Shown here: piece after piece, positions 1 to 6,454 of the stretch
Position numbering within the stretch: position 1 is the stretch's first letter
Layout: the number at the start of each line of letters is the position of its first letter
Source of the DNA: Pelotomaculum sp.
Lineage (GTDB): Bacteria > Bacillota > Desulfotomaculia > Desulfotomaculales > Pelotomaculaceae
DNA: 9,044 bases
Reading direction: 5' to 3'
Assembly (NCBI GenBank): GCA_022839445.1
Contig: JALHFC010000033.1
Coordinates: 1,168 to 10,211 of the forward strand
The notes under the pieces: generated by a model
The model's input: only the letters and a program-made list of their open reading frames with translations
What the model was told of the DNA's origin: nothing
Databases searched by the model: none
Program-made: the position numbers and the translations under genes

Positions 1-2255
1 AGGGAAAGGCTGCGGAGCAAGTCCCCCCCGGCTTTGCGGATAGTTTCAAATATATCGGCGGCAGGTATCTCCTGCCTGACTATTATCGCCATGTCCCTCT
101 CGACACCGGGGAATTTCGGCAGGGAGCTATATACGGCGGGGCCGCCCGAAACTTCAATCAGCCGGGCCAGGTCAATTTCAAAGGCCACTGCCCTTTCCGG
201 AAGTTCAAACTGCTCCAGCACACCGGGGTGGAGCTCACCAAGCACTCCCAGTACGGCGCCGCCTGCTTCCAAAGTGGCGGTCCTGCCGGGGTGAAAGCCC
301 GGGTTGGAAGCCTCCGGTTTAAACACAACCGGCCCGGTCCGCAAGTCTTTAAAAAGGTTTTCCAGCACACCCTTTAGAAAATAATAGTCCATATCCCGCG
401 GCGCCGCATTCCAGCCTCCAACCGTGCGGCCCATGACGGCAGCCGCCACCACCGGACGCTCCTCCGGAAGCCGGCCCTCCCCCCTGGGGTAAAACACCCG
501 GCCGATTTCAAATACCGCCCCGTCCTGTACCCGGCGGCTGTAATTTCTACCCAGTACCTCCAAAAGGCATGGCAGCATCATGGTGCGCATGACGGACTGT
601 TCTTCACTTAAAGGGTTCTGTATTTTAACCGTTTCTCTTAAAGGGCTGTCTTCCGGCAGGTTCATCCGGCTAAACACCCTGGGATGGACAAAACTGTACG
701 TGACCACCTCATTTAACCCCGAACCGGCCAGCAGGCAGCGGACCTTCGCGGTAAAGGACTGCTCCCGGGTTTTTATCCCCCGTGTTGACTGGCCGAACGG
801 AAATGTGGCGGGTACCTTGTTATAACCATACATTCGCGCAATCTCTTCGATCAAATCAACTTCCAGGCTTACATCAACCCTGTAAGTGGGGACGGTCACC
901 AGGAGGTCCTCGCCTGAGCCCTGGACGACATTGAATTGCAGGCTTCTGAGGATCTCGCCGGCTTCTTCCCCGGATATATCCACCCCCAGCAAGTATGCAG
1001 CCCGGGACGGCCTTAGCTGCAGCGCCCGTTCTTGGATAGGCGCCGGCAGCCTGTCCACCGCCCCGGATACAGCGCCGCCGGCGCCCATTTCTACAATTAG
1101 CTGCGCCGCCCGGTCAGCTGCCCTCTTACAACCGCCGATGTCAATCCCCTTTTCAAAGCGCAAGGAGGCCTCTGAGCGCAGTCCTAAAATTCTTGACGTG
1201 CGGCGAATGTTAAACGGGTTAAAACAAGCCGACTCAAGTAAGATCGAAGCCGTCTTTTCAGTTACTTCTGTAGCCAGCCCGCCCATTACCCCGGCTATTG
1301 CCACCGGGCCGGATGGATCGGTGATGCAGAGCATATCCCGGCTAAGGTCACGCCGGGCGCCGTCTAAGGTAACAATCTTTTCCCCTTCTTTAGCCCTGCG
1401 GACAATGATATGTCCATCCTTTAAAAGGTCATAGTCAAAAGCGTGCATGGGCTGGCCCAACTCCAGCATCACATAGTTTGTCACATCCACGATGTTGTTG
1501 ATGGGCCTCATCCCCGCTGAGCGCAGGCGCTGCTGCATCCACAGGGGCGAACTGCCGGCCCGGACATTTCTAATTAACCTCCCCACAAAGCGCAGGCACA
1601 AATCCGTATCTTCTATATCCACCCGCGCCTGTCCTTCGATGCGCTCATCCAATTCGGGAAAAGCCGGCATGACCGGCTGCAACGGCCTTCCCAACAGGGC
1701 GGCCACCTCCCGCGCCACACCGTACACAGACAGGCAGTCGCCCCGGTTCGGCGTGAGGTCGAGCTCCAAAATATGGTCATCCAACCCTAGTATTTCCTTG
1801 GCGTCCCTGCCTACAGGGGTACCGGGGGGTAAGATCAAAATGCCGTGGGCCTGTTCTGCCGGCATCGTTTTGGGATCGATCCCTAACTCTTGCCCGGAAC
1901 ACATCATCCCCCGCGATTCCACTCCCCTTAGCTTGGCCTTTTTAATAACCAGCCCGCTGGCCAACCTGGCGCCTTCTATGGCAACCGGGATAATATCCCC
2001 CTCCCGCACGTTGGTGGCGGCGGTTATTATCTGCAGCTTTTCGCCCCCGGTATGTACGGAGGCCACAACTAGCTTGTCGGCGTTGGGGTGAGGGCTGATC
2101 ATTTCAATCCGCCCGGTGATCACCTTCTCCACACCTTTGCCGGTCTCTATAACACCCTCCACGGTAATACCGGCCTGGGTGAGCCGGTCCGCCAGTTCCT
2201 GCGGGGAAATATCAATCTCTACAAAATCCTGCAACCATTTATATGATACACGCAT
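1..2255 (-). CDS. pheT: Phenylalanyl-tRNA synthetase beta subunit, 3' end cut by window
   Basis: Beta chain of the (alpha-beta)2 cytoplasmic PheRS, which charges tRNA-Phe; this chain binds tRNA and carries the editing site. The frame is open from the ATG at 2255 to the left edge: 751 whole codons of a family length near 800. In order: an EMAP/OB-type tRNA-binding domain at about residues 39-155 (PHPNADKL, then KKAKLRGVESRGMMCSGQEL); a B3/B4 region with NNIVDVTNYVM and GQPMHAFD near residues 249-268; a B5 domain from about 403; a catalytic-like domain with EEIARMYGYNKVP and QNPLSEEQSVMRTMMLP; and the start of the FDX-ACB anticodon-binding domain near 705 (KFPGVERDMAII). The start is fixed by the family N-terminus MRVSYKWLQDFV and by AAAGGGGG 7 nt upstream, which overlaps the pheS stop. 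The 14-nt gap to pheS implies co-transcription and probable translational coupling. No frameshift was found at the points checked. Confidence 0.97.
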   Translation of the reverse strand, partial: MRVSYKWLQDFVEIDISPQELADRLTQAGITVEGVIETGKGVEKVITGRIEMISPHPNADKLVVASVHTGGEKLQIITAATNVREGDIIPVAIEGARLASGLVIKKAKLRGVESRGMMCSGQELGIDPKTMPAEQAHGILILPPGTPVGRDAKEILGLDDHILELDLTPNRGDCLSVYGVAREVAALLGRPLQPVMPAFPELDERIEGQARVDIEDTDLCLRFVGRLIRNVRAGSSPLWMQQRLRSAGMRPINNIVDVTNYVMLELGQPMHAFDYDLLKDGHIIVRRAKEGEKIVTLDGARRDLSRDMLCITDPSGPVAIAGVMGGLATEVTEKTASILLESACFNPFNIRRTSRILGLRSEASLRFEKGIDIGGCKRAADRAAQLIVEMGAGGAVSGAVDRLPAPIQERALQLRPSRAAYLLGVDISGEEAGEILRSLQFNVVQGSGEDLLVTVPTYRVDVSLEVDLIEEIARMYGYNKVPATFPFGQSTRGIKTREQSFTAKVRCLLAGSGLNEVVTYSFVHPRVFSRMNLPEDSPLRETVKIQNPLSEEQSVMRTMMLPCLLEVLGRNYSRRVQDGAVFEIGRVFYPRGEGRLPEERPVVAAAVMGRTVGGWNAAPRDMDYYFLKGVLENLFKDLRTGPVVFKPEASNPGFHPGRTATLEAGGAVLGVLGELHPGVLEQFELPERAVAFEIDLARLIEVSGGPAVYSSLPKFPGVERDMAIIVRQEIPAADIFETIRKAGGDLLRSLS

Positions 2256-2269
2256 GATGGAAACCCCCT

Positions 2270-3292
2270 TTAAAATTGCCGCAAAAACCGCAGGTCATTA
2301 TCAAACAGCAGGCGCATGTCGTCGATGCCGTATTTGAGCATCGCGACCCGCTCCACCCCCATACCGAAAGCAAAACCGGTAACTTCCTCCGAATTGTACC
2401 CCGACACTTCCAGTACCCGGGGGTGCACCATACCGGAACCAAGGATCTCCAACCACCCGGTGTGGGAGCAGACCCGGCAGCCATTGCCGCCACACATCAC
2501 ACAGGAGATGTCCACCTCCGCGCTGGGCTCGGTAAACGGGAAGTAGCTGGGCCGGAACCGGGTTTTGGTCTTCGACCCGAACATCTCCCTGGCGAACAAA
2601 TCCAAGGTGCCCTTTAAGTCGCTAAAGGTAATCCGCCTGTCAACCGCCAACCCCTCTACCTGGCTAAACATCGGCGAGTGGGTGGCATCGTCGTCGCGGC
2701 GGTAGACCTTGCCGGGGGCAATGATCTTCACCGGGAGCTCTGGAGCGGTTCGCTCCATATACCTCACCTGCACCGGCGAAGTATGTGTCCGCAGCAAAAT
2801 TTCTTCGCCGACAAAAAAGGTGTCCTGCATATCCCGCGCCGGGTGTTCCTTGGGCAAGTTTAAGGCTTCGAAGTTGTAATAATCTGTTTCTACCTCCGGT
2901 CCTTCCGCAATACTGTAGCCCAGGCCCAGAAATATCTCCTGGATTTCTTCCAGCACCACGGACAGCGGGTGTTTTCCGCCACGCAATAGAGGTACACCAG
3001 GAAGCGTGACATCGATCCCCTCACTGCGCAGCTTTTGTTCCCTCAGTAGCCTTTTTAAAGTAGCTGACCGGGCTTCCAGTTCATTTTCGACGGCGCTCCT
3101 TACCTCGTTCGCCACCTGGCCGATACGGGGCCTTTCCTGGGCGCTTAAGCCCCCCATGCCCCGCAGGATCTGGGTCAACTCCCCCTTTTTGCCTAAAAAC
3201 CGAACCCTGATCCCGTTTAGTTCCTCCAGGCTCCCGGCCTTTGCCAGCGCCCCGCAAGCATCTTCACCCATTTTACGCAACTTTTCCTCCAT
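2270..3292 (-). CDS. pheS: Phenylalanyl-tRNA synthetase alpha subunit
   Basis: Catalytic alpha chain of PheRS (class II): Phe + ATP + tRNA-Phe to Phe-tRNA-Phe, in the cytoplasm with PheT. With the ATG at 3292 the protein has 340 residues, close to the Bacillus protein (about 344), and begins MEEKLRKMGED as homologues do. A coiled-coil N-terminal arm covers about the first 80 residues and is followed by IDVTLPG. Class II motifs are clear: GPEVETDYYNFEALNLPKEH (motif 1 region), PGKVYRRDDDATHSPMFSQV (motif 2 with its arginine), a cysteine cluster CVMCGGNGCRVC, and GFAFGMGVERVAMLKYGI (motif 3). The frame is also open to a TTG at 3331, which has its own AGGA-like site and would add 13 residues. 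I prefer the ATG because of family length and the AGGG 5 nt upstream. A T-box leader precedes the gene, but 420 nt away. Confidence 0.96.
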   Translation of the reverse strand: MEEKLRKMGEDACGALAKAGSLEELNGIRVRFLGKKGELTQILRGMGGLSAQERPRIGQVANEVRSAVENELEARSATLKRLLREQKLRSEGIDVTLPGVPLLRGGKHPLSVVLEEIQEIFLGLGYSIAEGPEVETDYYNFEALNLPKEHPARDMQDTFFVGEEILLRTHTSPVQVRYMERTAPELPVKIIAPGKVYRRDDDATHSPMFSQVEGLAVDRRITFSDLKGTLDLFAREMFGSKTKTRFRPSYFPFTEPSAEVDISCVMCGGNGCRVCSHTGWLEILGSGMVHPRVLEVSGYNSEEVTGFAFGMGVERVAMLKYGIDDMRLLFDNDLRFLRQF

Positions 3293-3714
3293 GAAAACCC
3301 TAGTTTCCAAAACACGGTTAAATCCGGTCAAACTAATCCTAACCGTGATTTACGCCTACCCGACCAGTAGGCGGCAGTGTCACAGGATTCAACTGCTAAG
3401 CTGTAGCCTCTCGGTTACATTCCGGGTGGGTTGCCCCGCCGCTTCCGCAAAGAGCGCGTGCCGCCCGGAAGATGGTGTCACCTCCGCCTGGATATTTACT
3501 TGTGGCAACGGCCTTTCTCAACGTATACCGCGCCACCCGCAAAAATCTTAAAGCTTACGGTTTAACCTATACCTAACATTTCTTTCCGGTATACCTGCCA
3601 GGAAACCAGGCCCTTCACCTGCCTTTTTTGTTAAATTTTCAATCTTAGCCAGTACAGCTTTTTTAACTGCACATTAGGGCGCTACCCTGTGCCCTGTAAA
3701 AATATAGTTTCCTT
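3293..3714 (-). other. Untranslated structured leader segment between T-box and pheS, class unknown
   Basis: No convincing gene lies in these 420 nt on either strand. The first part (3714-3541) is AU-rich, with one modest hairpin at 3669-3692 (GCACA/TGTGC outer, GGG/CCC inner). The second part (3540-3309) is GC-rich and can form successive hairpins: GTGGCGCGG/CCGTTGCCAC (3502-3536, one bulge); TTCCGGG/CCCGGAA (3420-3470), enclosing GGG-GCAA-CCC (3428-3437); TGTAACC-GAGA-GGCTACA (3402-3419, one mismatch); GCAGT/ACTGC (3374-3396); and CGCCTAC/GTAGGCG with a 7-nt loop (3353-3373). Two loops are GNRA tetraloops. The density of helices and the position before pheS suggest a functional cis-acting RNA, but I cannot match it to a named riboswitch or ribozyme class. 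It could instead be a decayed insertion. Helices were found by eye, without folding energies. Confidence 0.5.
3309..3347 (-). terminator. Terminator-like hairpin just upstream of the pheS ribosome binding site
   Basis: A perfect 8-bp stem CACGGTTA (3340-3347) / TAACCGTG (3313-3320) with a 19-nt loop is followed by TTTT (3309-3312). It ends 16 nt before the pheS ATG. The U run is short and the loop large, so it may be a weak terminator, or it may act on ribosome access. The alternative TTG start of pheS (3331) sits in its loop. Confidence 0.35.
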
Positions 3715-3747
3715 AAAAACAAAAAACCGCCCCTTCTACAGGGACGG
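3715..3747 (-). terminator. Intrinsic terminator of the pheST T-box leader
   Basis: CCGTCCCT (3740-3747) pairs with AGGGGCGG (3727-3734), giving 8 bp with one G-U pair and a 5-nt loop. TTTTTTGTTTTT follows directly. The 5' arm is shared with the antiterminator formed with the T-box sequence, so it should form when tRNA-Phe is fully charged. Confidence 0.9.
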
Positions 3748-3999
3748 ATCGTAACTTTTCCGCGGCACCACCCTCTAGTTTACACCTTTTAGAGCATAAA
3801 CCCTTGTTAGTTTACGGGACTTAAAAAACCCGGCACTGTCTTCTTAGATAACGGTAGAAGATCCGGCGGCGCCTACTTGTCGCACGTTCAGCTGCAGTTC
3901 CGGGGTGAACTTCAATAGGCTTAATTCCAGGAGGGCTTCCAGTCCCTGACCCCCCTTCCCTGAAGGACGACGGCCATTTTACTCTTCCCCTTCATCACC
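3715..3999 (-). promoter_or_regulatory. T-box riboswitch, tRNA-Phe specific (specifier UUC)
   Basis: A transcribed leader that binds uncharged tRNA-Phe and then lets transcription continue into pheST. The T-box sequence AGGGTGGTGCCGCGG is at 3760-3774, very close to consensus, with its UGGN available to pair with the tRNA acceptor end. In stem I, GGGG (3987-3990) pairs with CCCC (3902-3905). They enclose the loop E-like AGAGTA (3980-3985) on one side and GAAGTTCA on the other. TTC at 3907-3909 sits in the specifier position and matches a Phe codon, in agreement with the downstream genes. The distal stem I motif CTGGAAGCCC is also recognisable. The T-box 5' AGGG can pair with TCCCT at the terminator 5' arm, giving the usual antiterminator. 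The 5' boundary is approximate. Confidence 0.93.
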
Positions 4000-4121
4000 G
4001 TTGGTATATCTTTAAGTAAAAATACAACTTCGTAATTTAATCCTAATTTATTCCTAGTGAACAGCCAGCCTCCTGTATAATATGTATGCCCTGATTGAAC
4101 CCGTAGCCTCAAACAGCCTCC

Positions 4122-4155
4122 AAAAAAATTCGGCGGTTAATAGCAATTTAACCAC
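4122..4155 (-). terminator. Hairpin with U7 tract between promoter and T-box
   Basis: GTGGTTAA (4148-4155) pairs with TTAACCGC (4133-4140), giving 8 bp with one G-U pair and loop ATTGCTA. CGAA and seven T follow. It could end transcription of the upstream rplT/methyltransferase unit. However, it lies downstream of the promoter at 4193-4221, so it could also cut back pheST transcription early. The stem is AU-rich, so strength is uncertain. Confidence 0.45.
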
Positions 4156-4192
4156 AGCCTTTCCTCAATTTTTTGGGGACCTTTTGCGTTTG

Positions 4193-4221
4193 ATTATACC
4201 ACAAGCAAAAATCAATGACAA
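4193..4221 (-). promoter_or_regulatory. Sigma-A type promoter for the pheST leader
   Basis: The -35 box TTGTCA (4216-4221) and -10 box TATAAT (4193-4198) are separated by exactly 17 nt, with TGG directly before the -10 (extended -10). The predicted transcription start is near 4186, about 190 nt before T-box stem I. It starts 37 nt past the end of the methyltransferase gene. The stretch from 4000 to 4186 holds no gene I accept; besides the hairpin at 4122-4155 I see nothing clear in it. Confidence 0.75.
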
Positions 4222-4257
4222 GGAAGTTTCAATGCAAAAATTAAACCAACAACCTGC

Positions 4258-5079
4258 TCACCTAGCGCCGCGTTGTCTAAGCACCTCATAAAGGATGATT
4301 GCTGCCGATATCGCCACATTCAACGATTCCGCCCGGCCCGGCATCGGTATGCGCACCCGTTCATCCACCAGGTCCAAGATATCGTCCCCCACACCCGCCG
4401 CTTCGCTTCCGGCGACAATGGCGCTAGGAATAGTCAGGTCGCATTCATACAGGACCTTTTGCGCACGGGGATCGCCCGCAACAGTTTTGATTTTGTGCAT
4501 TTTTAAATAAGCAATCATCCCGGCGGCAGACAAACCCTGTGTTACCGGCACGTGAAAAATAGAGCCCATTGTCGCCCGCAGCGCCTTGGGGTTATATATA
4601 TCGGCGGCGCCTTTTAAAATTGCCACCCCGCCGGCCCCCGCAGCATCTGCGGAGCGCACGATAGTGCCGAGGTTCCCGGGATCCTGCACCCCGTCAACGA
4701 CCACCAGCAAAGCAGGCTTGCCTGCCGCTAGATCCCCTAGCTCGCCGGTCACAAGGTCCTCCAACGTTGTTGGGCGCTGCCGGATCTCCGCTAAAACCCC
4801 CTGGGGCGTTTGCGTTCCGGCCAGCTCTTTAAAAAGAGCTTCCTCCACCTCCAACACAGGGATACCCTTCGCCTTGGCAACCTCCGGCAGCGCCTCCCCG
4901 CGCCGGTTGCTCAAAATACTAGGGCAGTAGATCAGTGTTTCCACCGCCCACGTAGAACTGAGAGCTTCCTCCACAAACCGCACACCCTCCACCAGGAACC
5001 TTTTCTCCCGCTCCCTGTAATGGCGGTTTGACAGGCGGCGCAGGCGCTTGATACGCTGGTTGTGTTGACCCACCAACAC
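4258..5079 (-). CDS. SpoU-family (TrmH-like) rRNA 2'-O-ribose methyltransferase, YsgA/RlmP type
   Basis: SAM-dependent 2'-O-ribose methyltransferase of the SPOUT superfamily, 273 residues. The N-terminal part (about 1-115) is an L30e-like substrate-binding domain typical of TrmH/SpoU enzymes that act on rRNA. The C-terminal knotted domain shows all three SpoU motifs: DGVQDPGNLGTIVRSADAAG (about 130-149), the GSEAAGV motif 2, and IPMPGRAESLNVAISAAIIL (motif 3). In Bacillus subtilis the homologue next to pheS is ysgA (RlmP), reported to methylate the 23S rRNA A-loop; assigning that target here is inference from synteny and family. The start is GTG at 5079. GGAGGAAAGG inside the last ktr codons serves as its Shine-Dalgarno, and only 3 nt separate it from the ktr stop, so the two are probably translationally coupled. 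It ends with TGA before the pheST promoter. Confidence 0.9.
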   Translation of the reverse strand: MLVGQHNQRIKRLRRLSNRHYREREKRFLVEGVRFVEEALSSTWAVETLIYCPSILSNRRGEALPEVAKAKGIPVLEVEEALFKELAGTQTPQGVLAEIRQRPTTLEDLVTGELGDLAAGKPALLVVVDGVQDPGNLGTIVRSADAAGAGGVAILKGAADIYNPKALRATMGSIFHVPVTQGLSAAGMIAYLKMHKIKTVAGDPRAQKVLYECDLTIPSAIVAGSEAAGVGDDILDLVDERVRIPMPGRAESLNVAISAAIILYEVLRQRGAR

Positions 5080-5082
5080 GGC

Positions 5083-5730
5083 CTACCTTTCCTCCAAGTC
5101 TCTTAACTTGTCGTTGCGGCCCACGATCACCATTATATCCCCTTCTTTAATTAACTGCCCGGCGCCGGGGGAGATAATGACATGATCGCCCCGCCTGATG
5201 GCCAGCACGGTTACACCGTGTTTCATCCTAATAGCGCTTTGCGCCAATGATTTTCCCACCATCTCCTGCGGCGCAATTAGCTCCAGGATGCTGTAGTCCG
5301 GGTGAATGTTAATCTGATCCAAAATATTTTTCGAGACCAGGGCCTGCGCCACCCTGATCCCCATATCCCGTTCGGGGTACACTACCTTGTCGGCGCCGAC
5401 CCGTTCCAACACCTTTACATGCAGCTCTGTAATTGCTTTAGCTACAACTTTTTTTACACCCATTTCCTTTAGCATCACCGTAACCAGGATATTTGACTGA
5501 ATATCCTGGCCAATAGCCACGATCACCACGTCGAAATTGCGCAGGCCTAAAGCCTTGATGGCCTGTTCATCCATGGCGTCCACCTGCACGGCATGCGTAA
5601 CGTATTCTATGATATTGTTGATCTTTTCCTCATTGGTGTCGATAGCCAGAACATCGTACCCCATCTTTGCAAGCGTCACGGCTATACTTCTCCCAAATCG
5701 GCCCAAGCCGATCACGGCAAACTGCTTCAT
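5083..5730 (-). CDS. KtrA/KtrC-type RCK regulatory subunit of a potassium channel/transporter
   Basis: Cytoplasmic regulatory ring subunit (215 residues; KtrA and KtrC are about 220) that gates a Ktr/Trk-type potassium translocating membrane protein. The N-terminal RCK/Rossmann domain begins FAVIGLGRFGRSIAVTLAKM, with GxGxxG and an aspartate at the end of the second strand (LAIDTNEE) for nucleotide binding. VVIVAIGQDIQSNILVTVML and GADKVVYPERDMG are typical of the family. A C-terminal RCK_C domain (about 135-212, ending GDIMVIVGRNDKLRDLEE) is a c-di-AMP target in Firmicutes relatives. The start is ATG 5730, after GGTGGGGTG, because homologues begin here. The frame is open to ATG 5814, which would add a 28-residue hydrophobic stretch that I regard as untranslated. 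The 145-nt gap to rplT has no clear terminator. No membrane partner (KtrB/TrkH) is in the window. The translation-gene setting is odd. Confidence 0.93.
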   Translation of the reverse strand: MKQFAVIGLGRFGRSIAVTLAKMGYDVLAIDTNEEKINNIIEYVTHAVQVDAMDEQAIKALGLRNFDVVIVAIGQDIQSNILVTVMLKEMGVKKVVAKAITELHVKVLERVGADKVVYPERDMGIRVAQALVSKNILDQINIHPDYSILELIAPQEMVGKSLAQSAIRMKHGVTVLAIRRGDHVIISPGAGQLIKEGDIMVIVGRNDKLRDLEER

Positions 5731-5875
5731 TTTCACCCCACCCGGCGGTAAAATATTTTTACTTGTGATCATAACCATCAAGGACATAACCAAGGCAATT
5801 ATAACGTAAAGCATGGCTGCCTTTGACCATGCTTATTGTTATCCGCAATTTTTTAAGTTTATGTGATATATAAAT

Positions 5876-6229
5876 TTACAGCTTGGACTTGGCCATCTCT
5901 ACCATTTTACCAAAAGCTTTGCTATCGTTAACGGCCATGTCCGCTAGGATTTTCCGGTTTATTTCCACACCTGCCCGCCTTAGCCCGTTCATCAGCCGGC
6001 TATATGAGATGCCGTTCATCCTGGCGGCCGCGTTAATCCTGGTAATCCACAACTTCCTAAAATCACGCTTTCTGACCCTGCGGTCCCGGTACGCGTAAAC
6101 TAAAGATTTCATTACCTGCTGGTTGGCCACACGGAACAGCTTGCTTTTGGCGCCCCGGTAACCTTTTGCCAGCTTTAGAATTTTCTTATGTCTTTTTCGT
6201 GAAACAACACTGCTTTTCGCCCGTGGCAT
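5876..6229 (-). CDS. rplT: 50S ribosomal protein L20
   Basis: Basic 117-residue protein of full family length that binds 23S rRNA early in 50S assembly. The N-terminal half is the long basic arm (PRAKSSVVSRKRHKKILKLA, then KGYRGAKSKLFRVANQQV). The C-terminal half is the globular RNA-binding domain (RDFRKLWITRINAAARMNGI, SRLMNGLRRAGVEINRKILADMA). ATG at 6229 follows AAGGGGGAG with a 6-nt gap. It is third in infC-rpmI-rplT, 31 nt after rpmI. In Bacillus, L20 represses this operon by binding the infC leader; the L20-type leader at 7021-7152 suggests the same here. Confidence 0.98.
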   Translation of the reverse strand: MPRAKSSVVSRKRHKKILKLAKGYRGAKSKLFRVANQQVMKSLVYAYRDRRVRKRDFRKLWITRINAAARMNGISYSRLMNGLRRAGVEINRKILADMAVNDSKAFGKMVEMAKSKL

Positions 6230-6260
6230 GATAAACTCCCCCTTCTTATGTCAAAATGTT

Positions 6261-6452
6261 TTAAGGCAACAGCCTTTTCAGGCGAACAGCGTCAGCCGCA
6301 TTAACGATAGTAGCCTTGCGGAGATTACGCTTTCTTTTGGCGCTTTTTTTACCTAAAATGTGGCTGTGAAAAGCATGTGATCCTTTAAATTTCCCGCTGG
6401 CCGTCTTTTTAAAACGCTTGGCGGCCCCGCGGTGAGTTTTTATCTTGGGCAA
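6261..6452 (-). CDS. rpmI: 50S ribosomal protein L35, TTG start
   Basis: Small, very basic 63-residue 50S protein with the full L35 signature: PKIKTHRGAAKRFKKTASGK at the N-terminus and KSAKRKRNLRKA in the middle. The start codon is TTG at 6452, because the universal second to fourth residues PKI follow it directly and no ATG or GTG is available in frame. It lies 2 nt after the infC stop, with AAAGGGG inside the last infC codons as ribosome binding site. Translation is therefore probably coupled to infC. Confidence 0.97.
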   Translation of the reverse strand: MPKIKTHRGAAKRFKKTASGKFKGSHAFHSHILGKKSAKRKRNLRKATIVNAADAVRLKRLLP

Positions 6453-6454
6453 CT

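Noticed and set aside
886..2091. Long plus-strand frames (182 and 199 codons) opposite pheT
   Set aside because: They are antisense shadows of a GC-rich, fully conserved pheT frame and have no recognisable domains.
3502..3540. GCGGGTGGCGCGG resembles a second T-box core
   Set aside because: It lacks the NACC part of the core, and neither stem I, specifier nor a following terminator can be found with it.
3006..3551. 181-codon plus-strand frame across the pheS start and its leader
   Set aside because: More than half lies antisense to pheS codons or over the leader hairpins, and the translation has low-complexity, shadow-like composition.
3548..3673. Minus-strand open stretch of about 41 codons with protein-like composition (for example GFLAGIPERNVRYRLN)
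   Set aside because: It has no ATG, GTG or TTG start in frame and no ribosome site, and is short enough to be chance. It could be a gene remnant, but nothing supports that.
3921..4112. 63-codon minus-strand frame with TTG start and a GGAGG-type site, possible leader peptide
   Set aside because: It runs through T-box stem I and the specifier region, and its sequence matches no family I know. The frame is explained by the RNA.
5834..5849. GGATAACAAT upstream of the RCK gene, identical to part of the lac operator
   Set aside because: A ten-base match without symmetry or any LacI-family gene nearby; coincidence.
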